The position numbers and the translations under genes are program-made. From the NCBI GenBank assembly GCA_903911355.1, contig CAIWDD010000021.1, forward strand, positions 1-64,000: DNA of 64,000 bases. Reading direction: 5' to 3'. The stretch comes from an uncultured Nodularia sp. Its GTDB lineage: Bacteria; Cyanobacteriota; Cyanobacteriia; Cyanobacteriales; Nostocaceae. The notes below the pieces were generated by a model. That model was given only the letters and a program-made list of their open reading frames with translations. It made no database searches and was not told the DNA's origin. Shown here one piece after another: positions 8,511-18,369 of this stretch (the first letter of the stretch is position 1; every line of letters begins with the position of its first letter).

Positions 8511-9425
8511 ATGAAGATTGCCCAAGGAATTGAGTTTTCTCCCAAGTCAGTGCGAGATTTACGGGAACGGGGGATTGAGGCGGTGTTATTTTTAGCAGCC
8601 CTGTCTTCTGTGGCCACCACGGTGGCAATTATTGGTGTTCTACTTTATGAATCTGCACTTTTTTTTCAACAGGTGTCTTTGTGGGAATTTATCACCTCCA
8701 CCCAGTGGACACCCCTGTTTGAAAAGAAAAATTTTGGAATTTGGCCTTTAGTTTCCGGAACTTTAGTCACTACATTAGTTGCTTTATCAGTAGCAGTACC
8801 CCTAGGTACAATTATTGCTATTTACTTGAGTGAATTTGCTCCCCCTGTAGTCCGGGAGGTCGTTAAGCCAACCTTAGAATTACTAGCTGGTATTCCAACA
8901 GTAGTATACGGTTATTTTGCATTGTTATTTGTTACACCACTCTTGCAGCAAATTTTACCTGACTTACCTGGTTTTAATATGCTCAGTGCTGGGTTAGTCA
9001 TAGGGATTATGATTATTCCCTATGTCAGTTCTTTAAGTGAAGATGCCATGCGTGCAGTACCGGCATATCTGCGAGAAGGTTCCTATGCAACAGGGGCTAC
9101 TCGCTTACAAACAGCTTTAAGGGTTGTCATACCCGCCTCAATTTCCGGGATATCAGCTGCCTATATTTTAGGAGTTTCCCGGGCTGCGGGGGAAACCATG
9201 GTAGTAGCTATTGCCGCGGGGGGACAACCCAACTTTACCTTTAACCCCATGGAGCCGGCAGCCACTATGACCGCCTACATAGTATCCGTCAGTCTGGGTG
9301 ACTTACCCCACAACAGCTTAGAATACGAAACAATCTTTGCCGTGGGACTGGCTTTGGTGTTGATGACCTTGGTTTTCAACATTATTGGTCATTTTCTGAG
9401 TAAGCGCTACCGGGAGATTTATTGA
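8511..9425 (+). CDS. pstC: PstC phosphate permease subunit
   Basis: Inner-membrane permease of the Pst phosphate ABC transporter, 304 aa with about six membrane segments. The EAA loop that docks to PstB is seen as YLREGSYATGATRLQTALRVVIPAS, followed by GISAAYILGVSRAAGETM. ATG at 8511 gives a normal PstC N-terminus; an in-frame TTG at 8466 would add 15 residues with no family support. It lies 109 bp after pstS and one base before pstA, so it belongs to the same operon. Confidence 0.93.
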   Translation: MKIAQGIEFSPKSVRDLRERGIEAVLFLAALSSVATTVAIIGVLLYESALFFQQVSLWEFITSTQWTPLFEKKNFGIWPLVSGTLVTTLVALSVAVPLGTIIAIYLSEFAPPVVREVVKPTLELLAGIPTVVYGYFALLFVTPLLQQILPDLPGFNMLSAGLVIGIMIIPYVSSLSEDAMRAVPAYLREGSYATGATRLQTALRVVIPASISGISAAYILGVSRAAGETMVVAIAAGGQPNFTFNPMEPAATMTAYIVSVSLGDLPHNSLEYETIFAVGLALVLMTLVFNIIGHFLSKRYREIY

Positions 9426-9426
9426 T

Positions 9427-10350
9427 ATGACAAATCTCAAGCTTCAGGAAGCCCGGAAGGCCATTAGCAATAACAAGCGCTCAGAATATATTTTTGGGAT
9501 CATCAGCCTGTTATCAATGCTGGTTGCCATCATCACCTTGTTGGCGCTATTTTTTGATTTGTTGCACGATGGGTTACCCCGGCTGTCCTGGGAGTTTTTC
9601 ACTTCTTTTCCCAGTCGCAGACCAGGAGAGGCTGGTATTCTCTCTGCCTGGGTAGGTACTATACTAGTAATGTTAGTCACAGCATCCTCTGCAGTACCCA
9701 TTGGCGTGGCATCGGGAATTTATCTAGAAGAATATGCCCGCAAAAATTGGATATCTGATTTAATCGAAATTAATGTTACTAACTTGGCGGGCGTTCCTTC
9801 GATTATTTATGGGCTTTTAGCTTTGGGTGTGTTTGTTTATGGATTGAACCTGGGTGAAAGTGTCATTACTGCCGGGTTAACTTTAGCCCTACTAGTTTTA
9901 CCTATAGTAATTGTTGCTACTCGTGAGGCTATCCGTGCTATTCCTAATAGTATTCGCGAGGCTGCTTATGCAACCGGGGCTTCTAAGTGGCAGGTAATCT
10001 GGGATCACGTTTTGCCCTACTCCACAGGAACAATTCTGACTGGTGTGATTGTGGCCTTGGCGCGGGCTATTGGTGAGACTGCGCCTTTAATTACTATTGG
10101 GGCTTTGACATTTATTGCCTTCTTACCTGACCCCCCAATCACCAGTGATTTTCCCTTCATTTCATTTGCTTGGTTATCTGCTCCTTTTACTGTGCTACCA
10201 ATTCAAATGTTTTCTTGGGTATCTCGTCCCCAAACTAGCTTTCAGGTGAACGCTGCAGCAGCGGGTATTGTTCTGATTGTGATTACTTTGTCCATGAATG
10301 CTGTAGCAATTTATTTCCGTTATCGTTTACGCAGTAAAATCAAATGGTAG
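9427..10350 (+). CDS. pstA: PstA phosphate permease subunit
   Basis: Second permease of the Pst transporter, 307 aa with about six transmembrane helices. The EAA loop is [23 protein letters not shown], followed by [17 protein letters not shown]. It starts one base after the pstC stop, and its last bases overlap the start of pstB (ATGGTAG), which indicates translational coupling within the operon. Confidence 0.93.
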   Translation: MTNLKLQEARKAISNNKRSEYIFGIISLLSMLVAIITLLALFFDLLHDGLPRLSWEFFTSFPSRRPGEAGILSAWVGTILVMLVTASSAVPIGVASGIYLEEYARKNWISDLIEINVTNLAGVPSIIYGLLALGVFVYGLNLGESVITAGLTLALLVLPIVIVATREAIRAIPNSIREAAYATGASKWQVIWDHVLPYSTGTILTGVIVALARAIGETAPLITIGALTFIAFLPDPPITSDFPFISFAWLSAPFTVLPIQMFSWVSRPQTSFQVNAAAAGIVLIVITLSMNAVAIYFRYRLRSKIKW

Positions 10351-11138
10351 AAACAGGATCTTCCAAACTGAACAAGCCCTTAAAGGCGGCGGTTAATAGT
10401 CTTAATTTTTACTATGCTGGTACAGTCCATGCTCTGAAAAACGTTAATATGCCAGTGGCTGAGAAGCAGGTTACGGCATTGATTGGACCATCTGGATGTG
10501 GTAAAACTACCCTACTACGTTGTTTCAACCGGATGCATGACCTCTATCCGGGTAATCGCTATGGAGGAGAAATCACTCTAGAACCAGATGGGGTCAACCT
10601 GCTAAGTCGTAAAGTTGACCCCATTGAAGTGCGAATGCGGATTAGTATGGTGTTTCAAAGACCTAATCCTTTTCCTAAGTCTATTTATGAAAATGTGGCT
10701 TATGGTTTGAGGGTACGGGGTGAAACTAGACGTGACATTATTGATGAGAAAGTAGAAACAGCTTTGCAAAGTGCGGCTTTGTGGGATGAAGTCAAAGACC
10801 GTCTGAGTGATTTAGCTTTTAACCTTTCTGGTGGTCAACAGCAAAGGCTCTGTATCGCCCGGGCTTTGGCTACTGAACCGGAAATGGTACTATTTGATGA
10901 ACCAACATCAGCCCTAGACCCCATAGCTACTGCGAGCATTGAAGAGTTAATTACTCAATTGAAAACAACAGTGACGATTTTGATTGTCACCCATAATATG
11001 CAGCAGGCAACTCGTTTATCTGACTATACGGCATTTATGTATTTGGGCGAATTGGTGGAGTTTGATCAGACAGGGGTCATTTTTCATCACCCTTCTGAGG
11101 CAAAAACGGCAGATTATGTTAGTGGTCGTTTTGGATAA
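10344..11138 (+). CDS. pstB: PstB phosphate transporter ATPase
   Basis: ATPase of the Pst phosphate transporter, 264 aa. All ATPase motifs are canonical: Walker [11 protein letters not shown]-loop [11 protein letters not shown], signature LSGGQQQ, Walker [13 protein letters not shown] and H-loop VTHNMQQ. It overlaps pstA by 7 bases. Comparison with the paralog at 6090-6875 shows that the paralog alone has lost the Q-loop Gln. A hairpin follows about 40 bp downstream. Confidence 0.95.
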   Translation: MVETGSSKLNKPLKAAVNSLNFYYAGTVHALKNVNMPVAEKQVTALIGPSGCGKTTLLRCFNRMHDLYPGNRYGGEITLEPDGVNLLSRKVDPIEVRMRISMVFQRPNPFPKSIYENVAYGLRVRGETRRDIIDEKVETALQSAALWDEVKDRLSDLAFNLSGGQQQRLCIARALATEPEMVLFDEPTSALDPIATASIEELITQLKTTVTILIVTHNMQQATRLSDYTAFMYLGELVEFDQTGVIFHHPSEAKTADYVSGRFG

Positions 11139-11175
11139 TCTTTTGTTTCCACAATTTTAGTGGCAAAAAAACAAA

Positions 11176-11205
11176 GCTAGCAGGTAGCTGGCTACCTGCT
11201 GCTAG
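11176..11205. terminator. Strong hairpin after pstB
   Basis: AGCAGGTAGC and GCTACCTGCT form a perfect 10-bp stem with a 2-base gap, flanked by GCTAG on both sides. There is no U run after it, so it may be a transcript-end hairpin or a small foldback repeat. Confidence 0.5.
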
Positions 11206-11604
11206 CTAAGTACATATATCATCGCCATGTTTGATTAGGGTAGTGCTGATTCCCTATACTGGATTAAAATAACTTGACCCCAACTAGTTTGGGGTTAAGA
11301 AAAGTTCACTACTGGGTTAATTTACCGTTAAACTTAGATATAGCATTTCCCATGCTCGTGAGGTACAATTTTTTTTAGTTTGAGGGAACAGGGAACAGGG
11401 AATAGGGAATTGGTGTGTACTTCATGAGCCTGAAAAAGGCTTTATCAAGGGGAAATTCTTGTAGGAGGTGGGTATTTTTGGCTGATTTACCCATTTTTTG
11501 ACGGTTTGCAAGATGACTTTGCCAGCTTAGTTAAAGCTAATCATGAATTAATATTAAGAAAACATATGTAATATGTTTCCTTCCTATTCACCCTTATTAT
11601 AACC
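11206..11604. other. Intergenic with a GGGAACA tandem repeat
   Basis: This is the upstream region of ubiD. Bases 11384-11411 carry four degenerate heptamers of the GGGAACA/GGGAATA type, a short tandem repeat typical of heterocystous cyanobacteria. I see nothing else. Confidence 0.6.
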
Positions 11605-13113
11605 ATGGCCAGAGACTTACGGGGATTCATCAAAATTCTGGAAGAAAGAGGACAATTAAAGAGAATTTCCGCTTTAGTTGACCCAGAATTAGAAATTGCA
11701 GAAATTTCCAACCGGATGCTACAAAAAGGTGGTCCAGGGTTACTATTTGAGAACGTTAAAGGCGCATCGTTCCCGGTGGCGGTTAATTTGATGGGAACTG
11801 TGCAAAGGATATGTTGGGCAATGAATATGCAGCATCCAGAAGAGTTGGAAACTCTGGGTAAAAAGCTGGGTATGCTGCAACAACCAAAACCACCAAAAAA
11901 GATTTCCCAAGCTATAGACTTTGGGAAGGTGCTGTTTGATGTAGTGAAAGCTAAACCAGGACGAGACTTTTTCCCACCTTGTCAACAAGTGGTAGTCCAA
12001 GGTGATGATTTAGATTTAAATAAGTTACCCTTAATACGTCCCTATGTAGGCGATGCGGGTAAGATTATCACTCTGGGATTAGTAATTACCAAGGACTGTG
12101 AAACGGGTACGCCCAATGTTGGTGTGTATCGCTTGCAACTGCAATCTCGAAATACGATGACTGTTCACTGGTTATCTGTGCGGGGTGGGGCTAGACATTT
12201 ACGCAAGGCTGCTGAATGTGGTAAAAAGTTAGAGGTGGCGATCGCTCTGGGTGTAGATCCTTTAATCATTATGGCTGCGGCAACACCCATTCCTGTAGAT
12301 CTATCAGAATGGTTGTTTGCAGGACTCTATGGCGGTTCCGGTGTCAACCTAGCAAAATGTAAAACTGTAGATTTAGAAGTTCCCGCAGATTCAGAATTTG
12401 TCTTGGAAGGGACAATTACACCAGGGGAAGTATTACCAGATGGCCCCTTTGGTGACCATATGGGTTACTACGGTGGTGTGGAAGATTCTCCGTTGGTGCG
12501 CTTCCAATGTATGACCCACCGCAAAGACCCCATTTATTTAACCACTTTTAGCGGTCGCCCCCCCAAGGAAGAGGCGATGATGGCGATCGCCCTGAATCGG
12601 ATTTACACGCCTATTTTGCGGCAACAAGTCTCGGAAATTGTGGATTTCTTCTTACCAATGGAAGCCTTAAGTTACAAAGCTGCGATTATTTCCATTGATA
12701 AAGCATATCCAGGACAGGCGCGACGGGCTGCTTTGGCGTTTTGGAGTGCCTTACCCCAATTTACTTATACTAAATTTGTGATTGTGGTTGATAAAGATAT
12801 CAATATTCGTGATCCGCGTCAAGTAGTATGGGCTATCAGTTCCAAAGTTGATCCCTCTAGGGATGTATTTATTTTGCCTAATACACCCTTTGATACCTTA
12901 GATTTTGCTAGTGAGAAAATTGGTTTAGGCGGACGCATGGGTATTGATGCGACTACGAAAATACCACCCGAAACAGACCACGAATGGGGCGCACCTCTGG
13001 AGTCAGACCCCAATATAGCAGCGATGGTAGATAGACGCTGGGCTGAGTATGGTTTAGGGAATTTAAAGTTAGGGGAGGTAGATCCCAATTTGTTCGGCTA
13101 CGATATGCGGTAA
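11605..13113 (+). CDS. ubiD: UbiD family decarboxylase
   Basis: Prenylated-FMN-dependent decarboxylase, 502 aa. In cyanobacteria UbiD/UbiX relatives are taken to remove the carboxyl group of the prenylated 4-hydroxybenzoate precursor in plastoquinone synthesis. Family features include the N-terminal DLRGFIKILEERGQLKRI, the prFMN and metal-binding region around GVYRLQLQSRNTMTVHW and RGGARH, and the segment PDGPFGDHMGYYGG. The length is typical. It is monocistronic, with a GC-rich hairpin following. Confidence 0.9.
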   Translation: MARDLRGFIKILEERGQLKRISALVDPELEIAEISNRMLQKGGPGLLFENVKGASFPVAVNLMGTVQRICWAMNMQHPEELETLGKKLGMLQQPKPPKKISQAIDFGKVLFDVVKAKPGRDFFPPCQQVVVQGDDLDLNKLPLIRPYVGDAGKIITLGLVITKDCETGTPNVGVYRLQLQSRNTMTVHWLSVRGGARHLRKAAECGKKLEVAIALGVDPLIIMAAATPIPVDLSEWLFAGLYGGSGVNLAKCKTVDLEVPADSEFVLEGTITPGEVLPDGPFGDHMGYYGGVEDSPLVRFQCMTHRKDPIYLTTFSGRPPKEEAMMAIALNRIYTPILRQQVSEIVDFFLPMEALSYKAAIISIDKAYPGQARRAALAFWSALPQFTYTKFVIVVDKDINIRDPRQVVWAISSKVDPSRDVFILPNTPFDTLDFASEKIGLGGRMGIDATTKIPPETDHEWGAPLESDPNIAAMVDRRWAEYGLGNLKLGEVDPNLFGYDMR

Positions 13114-13122
13114 AAAGTAGTA

Positions 13123-13147
13123 CCCCTTCTTCCCTAGGAAGGAGGGG
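13123..13147. terminator. GC-rich hairpin after ubiD
   Basis: CCCCTTCTTCC and GGAAGGAGGGG form an 11-bp stem (one G-T pair) with loop CTA, between convergent genes. Related CCCTCC/GGAGGG palindromes occur at 18370 and 37465. Confidence 0.55.
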
Positions 13148-13193
13148 GAGACCAGAATTGTCTGCTTGATTCATTGGTGTGGAATTTCCAGAA

Positions 13194-13346
13194 CTACCAA
13201 CTGTTGGCTGTTCTACGTCTATAGGGTTCCCCTGTAAATGGCTGTACACCAATCACCGGATAAGCATCGTCAGTAGGTGTAAAAATCCGCATTACGGCTT
13301 CAGAAACATACTGCATGATGCTAGCTAATCTGTTTGAAATCGCCAT
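13194..13346 (-). CDS. Small conserved-looking protein (50 aa)
   Basis: 50-residue protein of unknown function. ATG at 13346 is preceded by AAGGAG at ideal spacing, a strong ribosome-binding site that decides the start. The sequence has an amphipathic N-terminus (NRLASIMQYVSEAVMRIF) and the segment PTDDAYPVIGVQPFTGEPY, which looks like a short motif found in small cyanobacterial proteins, but I cannot name the family. It is convergent with ubiD. The upstream in-frame extension to 13409 has no ribosome-binding site. Confidence 0.65.
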   Translation of the reverse strand: MAISNRLASIMQYVSEAVMRIFTPTDDAYPVIGVQPFTGEPYRRRTANSW

Positions 13347-13825
13347 ATGAGACTCCTTGCTGAGTCGCGTTGGTTTTGATTTATCTACTTTAGTACTGAT
13401 GTTGTCCACAAGATTAAAATTGCAACATATTATAAATATGTGTAATCTTTATTTGGTTATCTTTGCAACAGTTTATATTTTGGGTAAGTTTTACTTATGT
13501 TGATATTTGAGATTTTTCACAAAACCTTGCTCAAAAATTCGCAGTAAATATTGGTAGAAATTACTATTAAAATAAGTTAAGTAATGGCAATTTATCAAAT
13601 AATCCCCATGGTTAAATTTATGTTTAGACCTTATGTTTAGAGGACTGATATAACTTTATGCCGGGCTGATTTGATATTATATATGGTAAAATCTACTATA
13701 ACAAAGGGTTGAAATGTGGTAAAAATACTCTGGGATGGCAAGTGATGCGGAAGATTATCAAATTATCATGTATGAATTATGGCTATTTAAACGCAAATGA
13801 TAGGTAAATTACCCAAAGGTGAAAT
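13347..13825. other. AT-rich intergenic upstream of nadD
   Basis: About 480 bp between the divergent small gene and nadD. It is very AT-rich, with one DnaA-box-like TTGTCCACA near 13401. It includes a 21-codon open frame (13735-13800) that I do not count as a gene. It presumably holds the promoter of the NAD cluster. Confidence 0.45.
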
Positions 13826-14425
13826 ATGAAAATTGCTTTGTTTGGTACTAGTGCGGATCCGCCGACAGCTGGACATCAAAAGATTCTGAGGTGGTTGTGT
13901 GAGGTTTATGATTGGGTGGCGGTTTGGGCTGCTGATAATCCTTTTAAGTCTCATCAAACACCTTTGGAACATCGAGCAACAATGCTGCAATTGTTGATTG
14001 CGGATATCGATACCCCACGCGGCAATATTACTTTAGAACAGGATTTGAGTAGCTTTAGAACTCTGGAAACTGTGGAAAAAGCCCAGGCTCGCTGGGGTGA
14101 TGATACTGAGTTTACATTGGTGATTGGTTCCGATTTATTACATCAGTTGCCGCGTTGGTATCGTATTCAAAATTTGTTGCAGCAAGTAGAACTATTAATT
14201 GTGGCTCGACCAGGATATGCCATAGATAAGTATAGCTTGGAACCGGTGAAAAATCTAGGCGGCCAAATTGCGATCGCTAGCTTAACCGGTATAGATGTTT
14301 CCTCCACCGCCTATCGTGAACATGGAGATACTCAAGCCCTGACTCCCCCAATTATCGCTTATATTCATCAACAGCATTTGTACAAATGCCAGGACGCAAC
14401 CACAAAAAGATACCAAGTCTGCTAA
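13826..14425 (+). CDS. nadD: Nicotinate-nucleotide adenylyltransferase
   Basis: Transfers AMP from ATP to nicotinate mononucleotide to give deamido-NAD, the step before NadE. The nucleotidyltransferase motif is GTSADPPTAGH at residues 8-18 (family form GTFDPPHxGH), and the C-terminal ISSTxxR motif appears as VSSTAYR. The length of 199 aa is normal. Its last 40 bases overlap the start of the NrtR-like gene, and nadE follows, so the three probably form one operon for NAD synthesis. Confidence 0.88.
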   Translation: MKIALFGTSADPPTAGHQKILRWLCEVYDWVAVWAADNPFKSHQTPLEHRATMLQLLIADIDTPRGNITLEQDLSSFRTLETVEKAQARWGDDTEFTLVIGSDLLHQLPRWYRIQNLLQQVELLIVARPGYAIDKYSLEPVKNLGGQIAIASLTGIDVSSTAYREHGDTQALTPPIIAYIHQQHLYKCQDATTKRYQVC

Positions 14426-15132
14426 ATCAACAACCTTGGGCTGATTTTAAAGTTGGTGTTGATAACGTCATTTTTTCTGTAGATACCGCTCAAAATCGGC
14501 TGCTAGTGCTTTTAGTCATGCGACAGCAAGAACCATGTTTAAATTCCTGGAGTCTTCCGGGTACTTTAGTACGGAAAGGAGAATCCTTAGAAGATGCTGC
14601 TTATCGGATTATGGCAGAGAAAATTAGAGTAAATAATCTCTATTTAGAGCAGTTATACACCTTTGGCGGACCCAATCGCGACCCTAGAGAAACTACTAAT
14701 GGTTATGGTGTACGTTATCTATCCGTGAGTTACTTTGCTCTAGTCAGGTTTGAAGAAGCAGAACTAATTGCAGAGCAAGTGACTGGAATTGCTTGGTATC
14801 CAGTCAAAGAAGTACCGCAATTAGCCTTTGATCATAATCAAGTTTTGGCTTATGGACACAGACGCTTAAGAAATAAGTTAGAGTATAGTCCCGTAGCTTT
14901 TGACATTCTACCCGCCAGCTTCACCTTAAATGATTTGTATCAATTATACACCACAGTTTTAGGGGACAATTTCGCCGACTATTCTAACTTTCGGGCGCGT
15001 TTACTCAAGTTAGGTTTTTTATCGGATACGGGAATTAAAGTATCACGGGGTGCTGGTCGTCCGGCTAGTTTATATAAATTTGATGCAGAGGCGTTTGCTC
15101 CTTTTAAAGATAAACCTTTAGTCTTTATTTAA
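14386..15132 (+). CDS. nrtR: NrtR-like Nudix/winged-helix regulator
   Basis: 248-aa protein with a Nudix fold (about residues 15-150) and a C-terminal winged helix (about 165-235, containing LNDLYQLYTTVLG and RGAGRPASLYKF). The Nudix box reads GTLVRKGESLEDAAYRIMAEK, so the catalytic REUxEE core is RIMAEK and probably inactive. This is known for NrtR proteins, which sense ADP-ribose and repress NAD genes. Its place between nadD and nadE supports that role. The start overlaps nadD by 40 bases, and no other ATG fits the domain. Confidence 0.8.
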   Translation: MPGRNHKKIPSLLNQQPWADFKVGVDNVIFSVDTAQNRLLVLLVMRQQEPCLNSWSLPGTLVRKGESLEDAAYRIMAEKIRVNNLYLEQLYTFGGPNRDPRETTNGYGVRYLSVSYFALVRFEEAELIAEQVTGIAWYPVKEVPQLAFDHNQVLAYGHRRLRNKLEYSPVAFDILPASFTLNDLYQLYTTVLGDNFADYSNFRARLLKLGFLSDTGIKVSRGAGRPASLYKFDAEAFAPFKDKPLVFI

Positions 15133-15215
15133 TAGCTTATCCTCATCTTTGTGCATCTGTGAGAAATTCGTTATATGGTGTACCTCCCACAGGAAAAAAT
15201 TGCTATATACCAACC

Positions 15216-16898
15216 ATGAAAATTGCGATTGCTCAACTAAATCCTACTATTGGTGATTTGTCCACTAATGCTCAGAAAATTCTCGAAGCAGCCCAAAAAG
15301 CAGCTAATCAAGGGGCGCGTTTATTATTAACCCCAGAACTTTCCTTGTGTGGCTATCCCCCGCGAGATTTATTACTAAATCCTAGTTTTGTCAACGCTAT
15401 GGGGATGACATTACAACAGCTAGCTACAGATTTACCGCCCAATTTATCTGTGTTGGTAGGAACTGTTTCCCCCAATTTAAAAGCTGATAGCACTGGGGGA
15501 AAAAGTTTATTTAATAGCATCGCTTTGTTGACAGAAGGGAAAGTAAAACAAGTTTTTCATAAGCGACTTTTACCGACCTATGATGTCTTTGATGAAAACC
15601 GCTATTTTGAACCAGGCCTACAAGCTAATTATTTCACCCTAGATAATCTTGATATTGGTGTAACTATTTGTGAAGATTTATGGAACGATGAAGACTTTTT
15701 AGGAAAACGTAATTATGCTGTTAATCCTATTGCTGATTTAGCGATTTTGCGTGTAGATTTGATTGTCAATTTGTCAGCTTCACCCTATAGTGTCGGTAAA
15801 CAGCAGTATCGAGAATCTATGCTCAATCATAGTGCGGTACGTTTTTCACAACCAATGATTTATACCAATCAAGTGGGGGGAAATGATGATTTAATTTTTG
15901 ATGGTCGTAGTTTTGGTTTAAATCGTCAGGGTGAAATTGTCTGTCGTGCTCGTGGTTTTACCACTGATTTGGTCATAGTTGAATTTGATCAAGCCCGGGG
16001 AGATTTACAATTGAGTTCTGTAGCACCGGTATATCAGTCAGAAGAGGAGGAAATTTGGCACGCCTTGGTGTTGGGAGTGCGAGATTACGCCCAAAAGTGT
16101 CATTTTTCTAAAGTTTTACTGGGTCTAAGTGGGGGAATTGATTCAGCATTAGTCGCCGCCATCGCCGCCGCAGCAGTCGGTAAAGAAAATGTCATCGCTG
16201 TACTGATGCCTTCTCCTTACAGTTCGGAGCATTCTGTGACTGATGCTTTGGCATTAGGGGAAAATTTGGGTATTCAAACTACTATCTTAAAAATAGGGGA
16301 ATTAATGTCAGGGTTCGATCACACCTTGGCGGATTTGTTCGCTGGTACTGAATTTGGCATTGCTGAGGAAAATATCCAATCCCGGATTCGTGGTAATTTA
16401 TTGATGGCGATCGCTAACAAGTTCGGTTATCTCTTATTATCTACCGGCAACAAGTCAGAAATGGCAGTGGGTTATTGCACCCTTTACGGTGATATGAATG
16501 GTGGCTTGGCTGTAATTGCTGATGTTCCCAAAACCCGTGTTTATTCACTGTGCCACTGGTTAAATAGTAATGGCGACATTATTCCCCACAATATTCTCAT
16601 CAAACCACCCAGTGCTGAACTCAAACCCGGACAAGTTGATCAAGATTCTCTACCCTCCTACGAGATTTTAGATGACATCTTACAACGTTTCATCCACAAC
16701 CACCAATCAGCAGCCCAAATTGTCGCCGCAGGCCATGACCGGTTCATAGTCAATCGAGTCATTCAAATGGTCGCCCGTGCTGAATTTAAACGCAGACAAG
16801 CACCCCCAGGATTAAAAATTACAGATCGTGCCTTTGGTACTGGTTGGCGAATGCCAATTGCTAGTAACTGGGGTGCTGTCGAAAAAGTTGTTAATTAG
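15216..16898 (+). CDS. nadE: Glutamine-dependent NAD+ synthetase
   Basis: Final step of NAD synthesis: amidation of deamido-NAD with ATP and glutamine-derived ammonia. The N-terminal nitrilase-type glutaminase (residues 1-270) has the triad regions ELSLCGYPPRDLL (Glu), HKRLLPTYDVFDE (Lys) and VTICEDLWN (Cys). The C-terminal synthetase has the PP-loop LGLSGGIDSAL. ATG at 15216 (MKIAIAQLNPTIGDL) is the family start; the in-frame start at 15159 adds an unsupported leader. Last gene of the NAD cluster; its stop overlaps the convergent TPR gene by 4 bases. Confidence 0.95.
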   Translation: MKIAIAQLNPTIGDLSTNAQKILEAAQKAANQGARLLLTPELSLCGYPPRDLLLNPSFVNAMGMTLQQLATDLPPNLSVLVGTVSPNLKADSTGGKSLFNSIALLTEGKVKQVFHKRLLPTYDVFDENRYFEPGLQANYFTLDNLDIGVTICEDLWNDEDFLGKRNYAVNPIADLAILRVDLIVNLSASPYSVGKQQYRESMLNHSAVRFSQPMIYTNQVGGNDDLIFDGRSFGLNRQGEIVCRARGFTTDLVIVEFDQARGDLQLSSVAPVYQSEEEEIWHALVLGVRDYAQKCHFSKVLLGLSGGIDSALVAAIAAAAVGKENVIAVLMPSPYSSEHSVTDALALGENLGIQTTILKIGELMSGFDHTLADLFAGTEFGIAEENIQSRIRGNLLMAIANKFGYLLLSTGNKSEMAVGYCTLYGDMNGGLAVIADVPKTRVYSLCHWLNSNGDIIPHNILIKPPSAELKPGQVDQDSLPSYEILDDILQRFIHNHQSAAQIVAAGHDRFIVNRVIQMVARAEFKRRQAPPGLKITDRAFGTGWRMPIASNWGAVEKVVN

Positions 16899-17575
16899 CC
16901 CCCTAGGTCTCTCAACATTCCATTAATCCTATCAACTCCAACCGTGTCATTTCTCCGTTGATACAAGTTACGGGCTGTCTGTAGTAATTGGTTGGCCCGG
17001 GCTGTATTTCTTCGCTGTTGATACATCTTAGCCATCAACTCATAAGTTTGGGGATTATTGGGGTCTAGTTTAATTGCTTCTTCGTAAGCCCAATTAGCAG
17101 CAGTAAAGTCTCCCAGACGAGATTGGGTGAAACCTAATCCCAAGTAGGCATTTAAATGGTTACGGTTGAGTTGGATAGCACGACGGTAAGACTCTTTCGC
17201 CCCATTAATGTCACCCAAGTTAACTTTAATGTAACCCATGGCGTAATGAAAATCGCTATTATTCGGGTTAATAGCGATCGCTTGACGATAGGAGGCTAGG
17301 GCTTCTGGAAATTTTCCTTGTTTAGCATACAGGTAGCCTATCCCAGAATGAATTCTGGCATTCTTTGGTTCTATCTGAGCCGCTTGTTGATAAATGGCGA
17401 TCGCCCCATTATAGTCCTGGTCTCTTACCAGTTTCTGCCCTTCCTCAAACAGTCTCCTGACTTGGGAGTTATTGGTTTGTGCCATCAGTATTTGGCTCTG
17501 AGCCATGGAGGGTATGCTAACGGTAGTCAATCCTAAGCATAGAATACTAACTACAAGTGAAATGGGCTTGTACAT
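16895..17575 (-). CDS. Secreted TPR-repeat protein
   Basis: 226-aa protein with an N-terminal signal peptide (hydrophobic LVVSILCLGLTTV, cleavage near SMAQ), so it is probably periplasmic. Four to five TPR units run from about residue 38, for example DYNGAIAIYQQAAQIEPKNA and DINGAKESYRRAIQLNRNH. TPR proteins scaffold complexes; the partner is unknown. It is convergent with nadE and overlaps its stop by four bases. Confidence 0.8.
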   Translation of the reverse strand: MYKPISLVVSILCLGLTTVSIPSMAQSQILMAQTNNSQVRRLFEEGQKLVRDQDYNGAIAIYQQAAQIEPKNARIHSGIGYLYAKQGKFPEALASYRQAIAINPNNSDFHYAMGYIKVNLGDINGAKESYRRAIQLNRNHLNAYLGLGFTQSRLGDFTAANWAYEEAIKLDPNNPQTYELMAKMYQQRRNTARANQLLQTARNLYQRRNDTVGVDRINGMLRDLGG

Positions 17576-17909
17576 AGTAAAATTCCGTCAATTATAGGGG
17601 AGGTTTTTGTACATTAAAACAAAAATTATCAGTTTTGAAAACCACATTTATTTACTCTGGCCAAATTTAAATATCTGGTTAATTCAGATACTTTTTTACA
17701 GAACAAGACAGCCTGAGTTGATATTCAATATAGAGTATTCACTATACCCTATCAATCAAGTATTTGGACAAAACGCCTAGTTTAATGAGTTTTTCTCATC
17801 GTAAATATAAGTTTTTTATGACCAATAATAGAATAACTAAGGGTATAAATGACGGAAAATACACGACATACACCCGCCAAAGACTAATCTGGTATTACAG
17901 GGTTAATTT
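17576..17909. other. Intergenic, nothing recognised
   Basis: About 330 bp of AT-rich sequence between two divergent genes. I see no hairpin, repeat or RNA motif that I would name. Confidence 0.4.
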
Positions 17910-18242
17910 ATGATTCTCACTACAACTGATGTGATTCAAGGTGCCATTATTGAATCATATTTAGGGATTGTCAGCGCGGAAGTTGTGTACGGGAGTAATT
18001 TCATCCGCGATTTTTTTGCCAGCATTCGAGATATTATCGGTGGGCGTACTGCTAGTTATGAGCGACTATTTGAGCAGGGACAACGCAAAGCCATAGAAGA
18101 ATTAGAAAAACGTGCACATGCTTTAGGTGCAGATGCTGTAATTGGTATTCAATTTCATACTAGTACTATCAATATCAATGTTGAACAGACCGGCGTTATG
18201 TTGCTAATTACCGCCACAGGTACGGCTGTGAAAATACGTTAG
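17910..18242 (+). CDS. YbjQ/UPF0145 family protein
   Basis: 110-aa member of the YbjQ/UPF0145 family, which forms small oligomeric (pentameric) proteins of unclear function, sometimes annotated as heavy-metal binding. The pattern is clear: GAIIESYLGIVSAEVVYGSNFIRD, then RDIIGGRTASYE, then a long helix EELEKRAHALGADAVIGIQF. The length is normal. It is monocistronic, with a hairpin terminator directly after the stop. Confidence 0.85.
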   Translation: MILTTTDVIQGAIIESYLGIVSAEVVYGSNFIRDFFASIRDIIGGRTASYERLFEQGQRKAIEELEKRAHALGADAVIGIQFHTSTININVEQTGVMLLITATGTAVKIR

Positions 18243-18272
18243 CTTGTGAATAGTCTTTTGTCCGGTGGCTAA

Positions 18273-18301
18273 TGGGTAATCTCATCTGTTGTGATTACCC
18301 A
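18273..18301 (+). terminator. Terminator after the YbjQ gene
   Basis: TGGGTAATC and GATTACCCA form a perfect 9-bp stem around an 11-base loop, followed by CTTTTG. Confidence 0.7.
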
Positions 18302-18369
18302 CTTTTGTGAGCATGACTAAAAGGCCGCATCTGATTTCTTGGAGAAAGTCCTATGAAACCTCACGCCCA

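Noticed and set aside
13735-13800. 21-codon frame (MASDAEDYQIIMYELWLFKRK) upstream of nadD
   Set aside because: It has an open frame and start codon but no clear ribosome-binding site and no family I know; too short to support alone.
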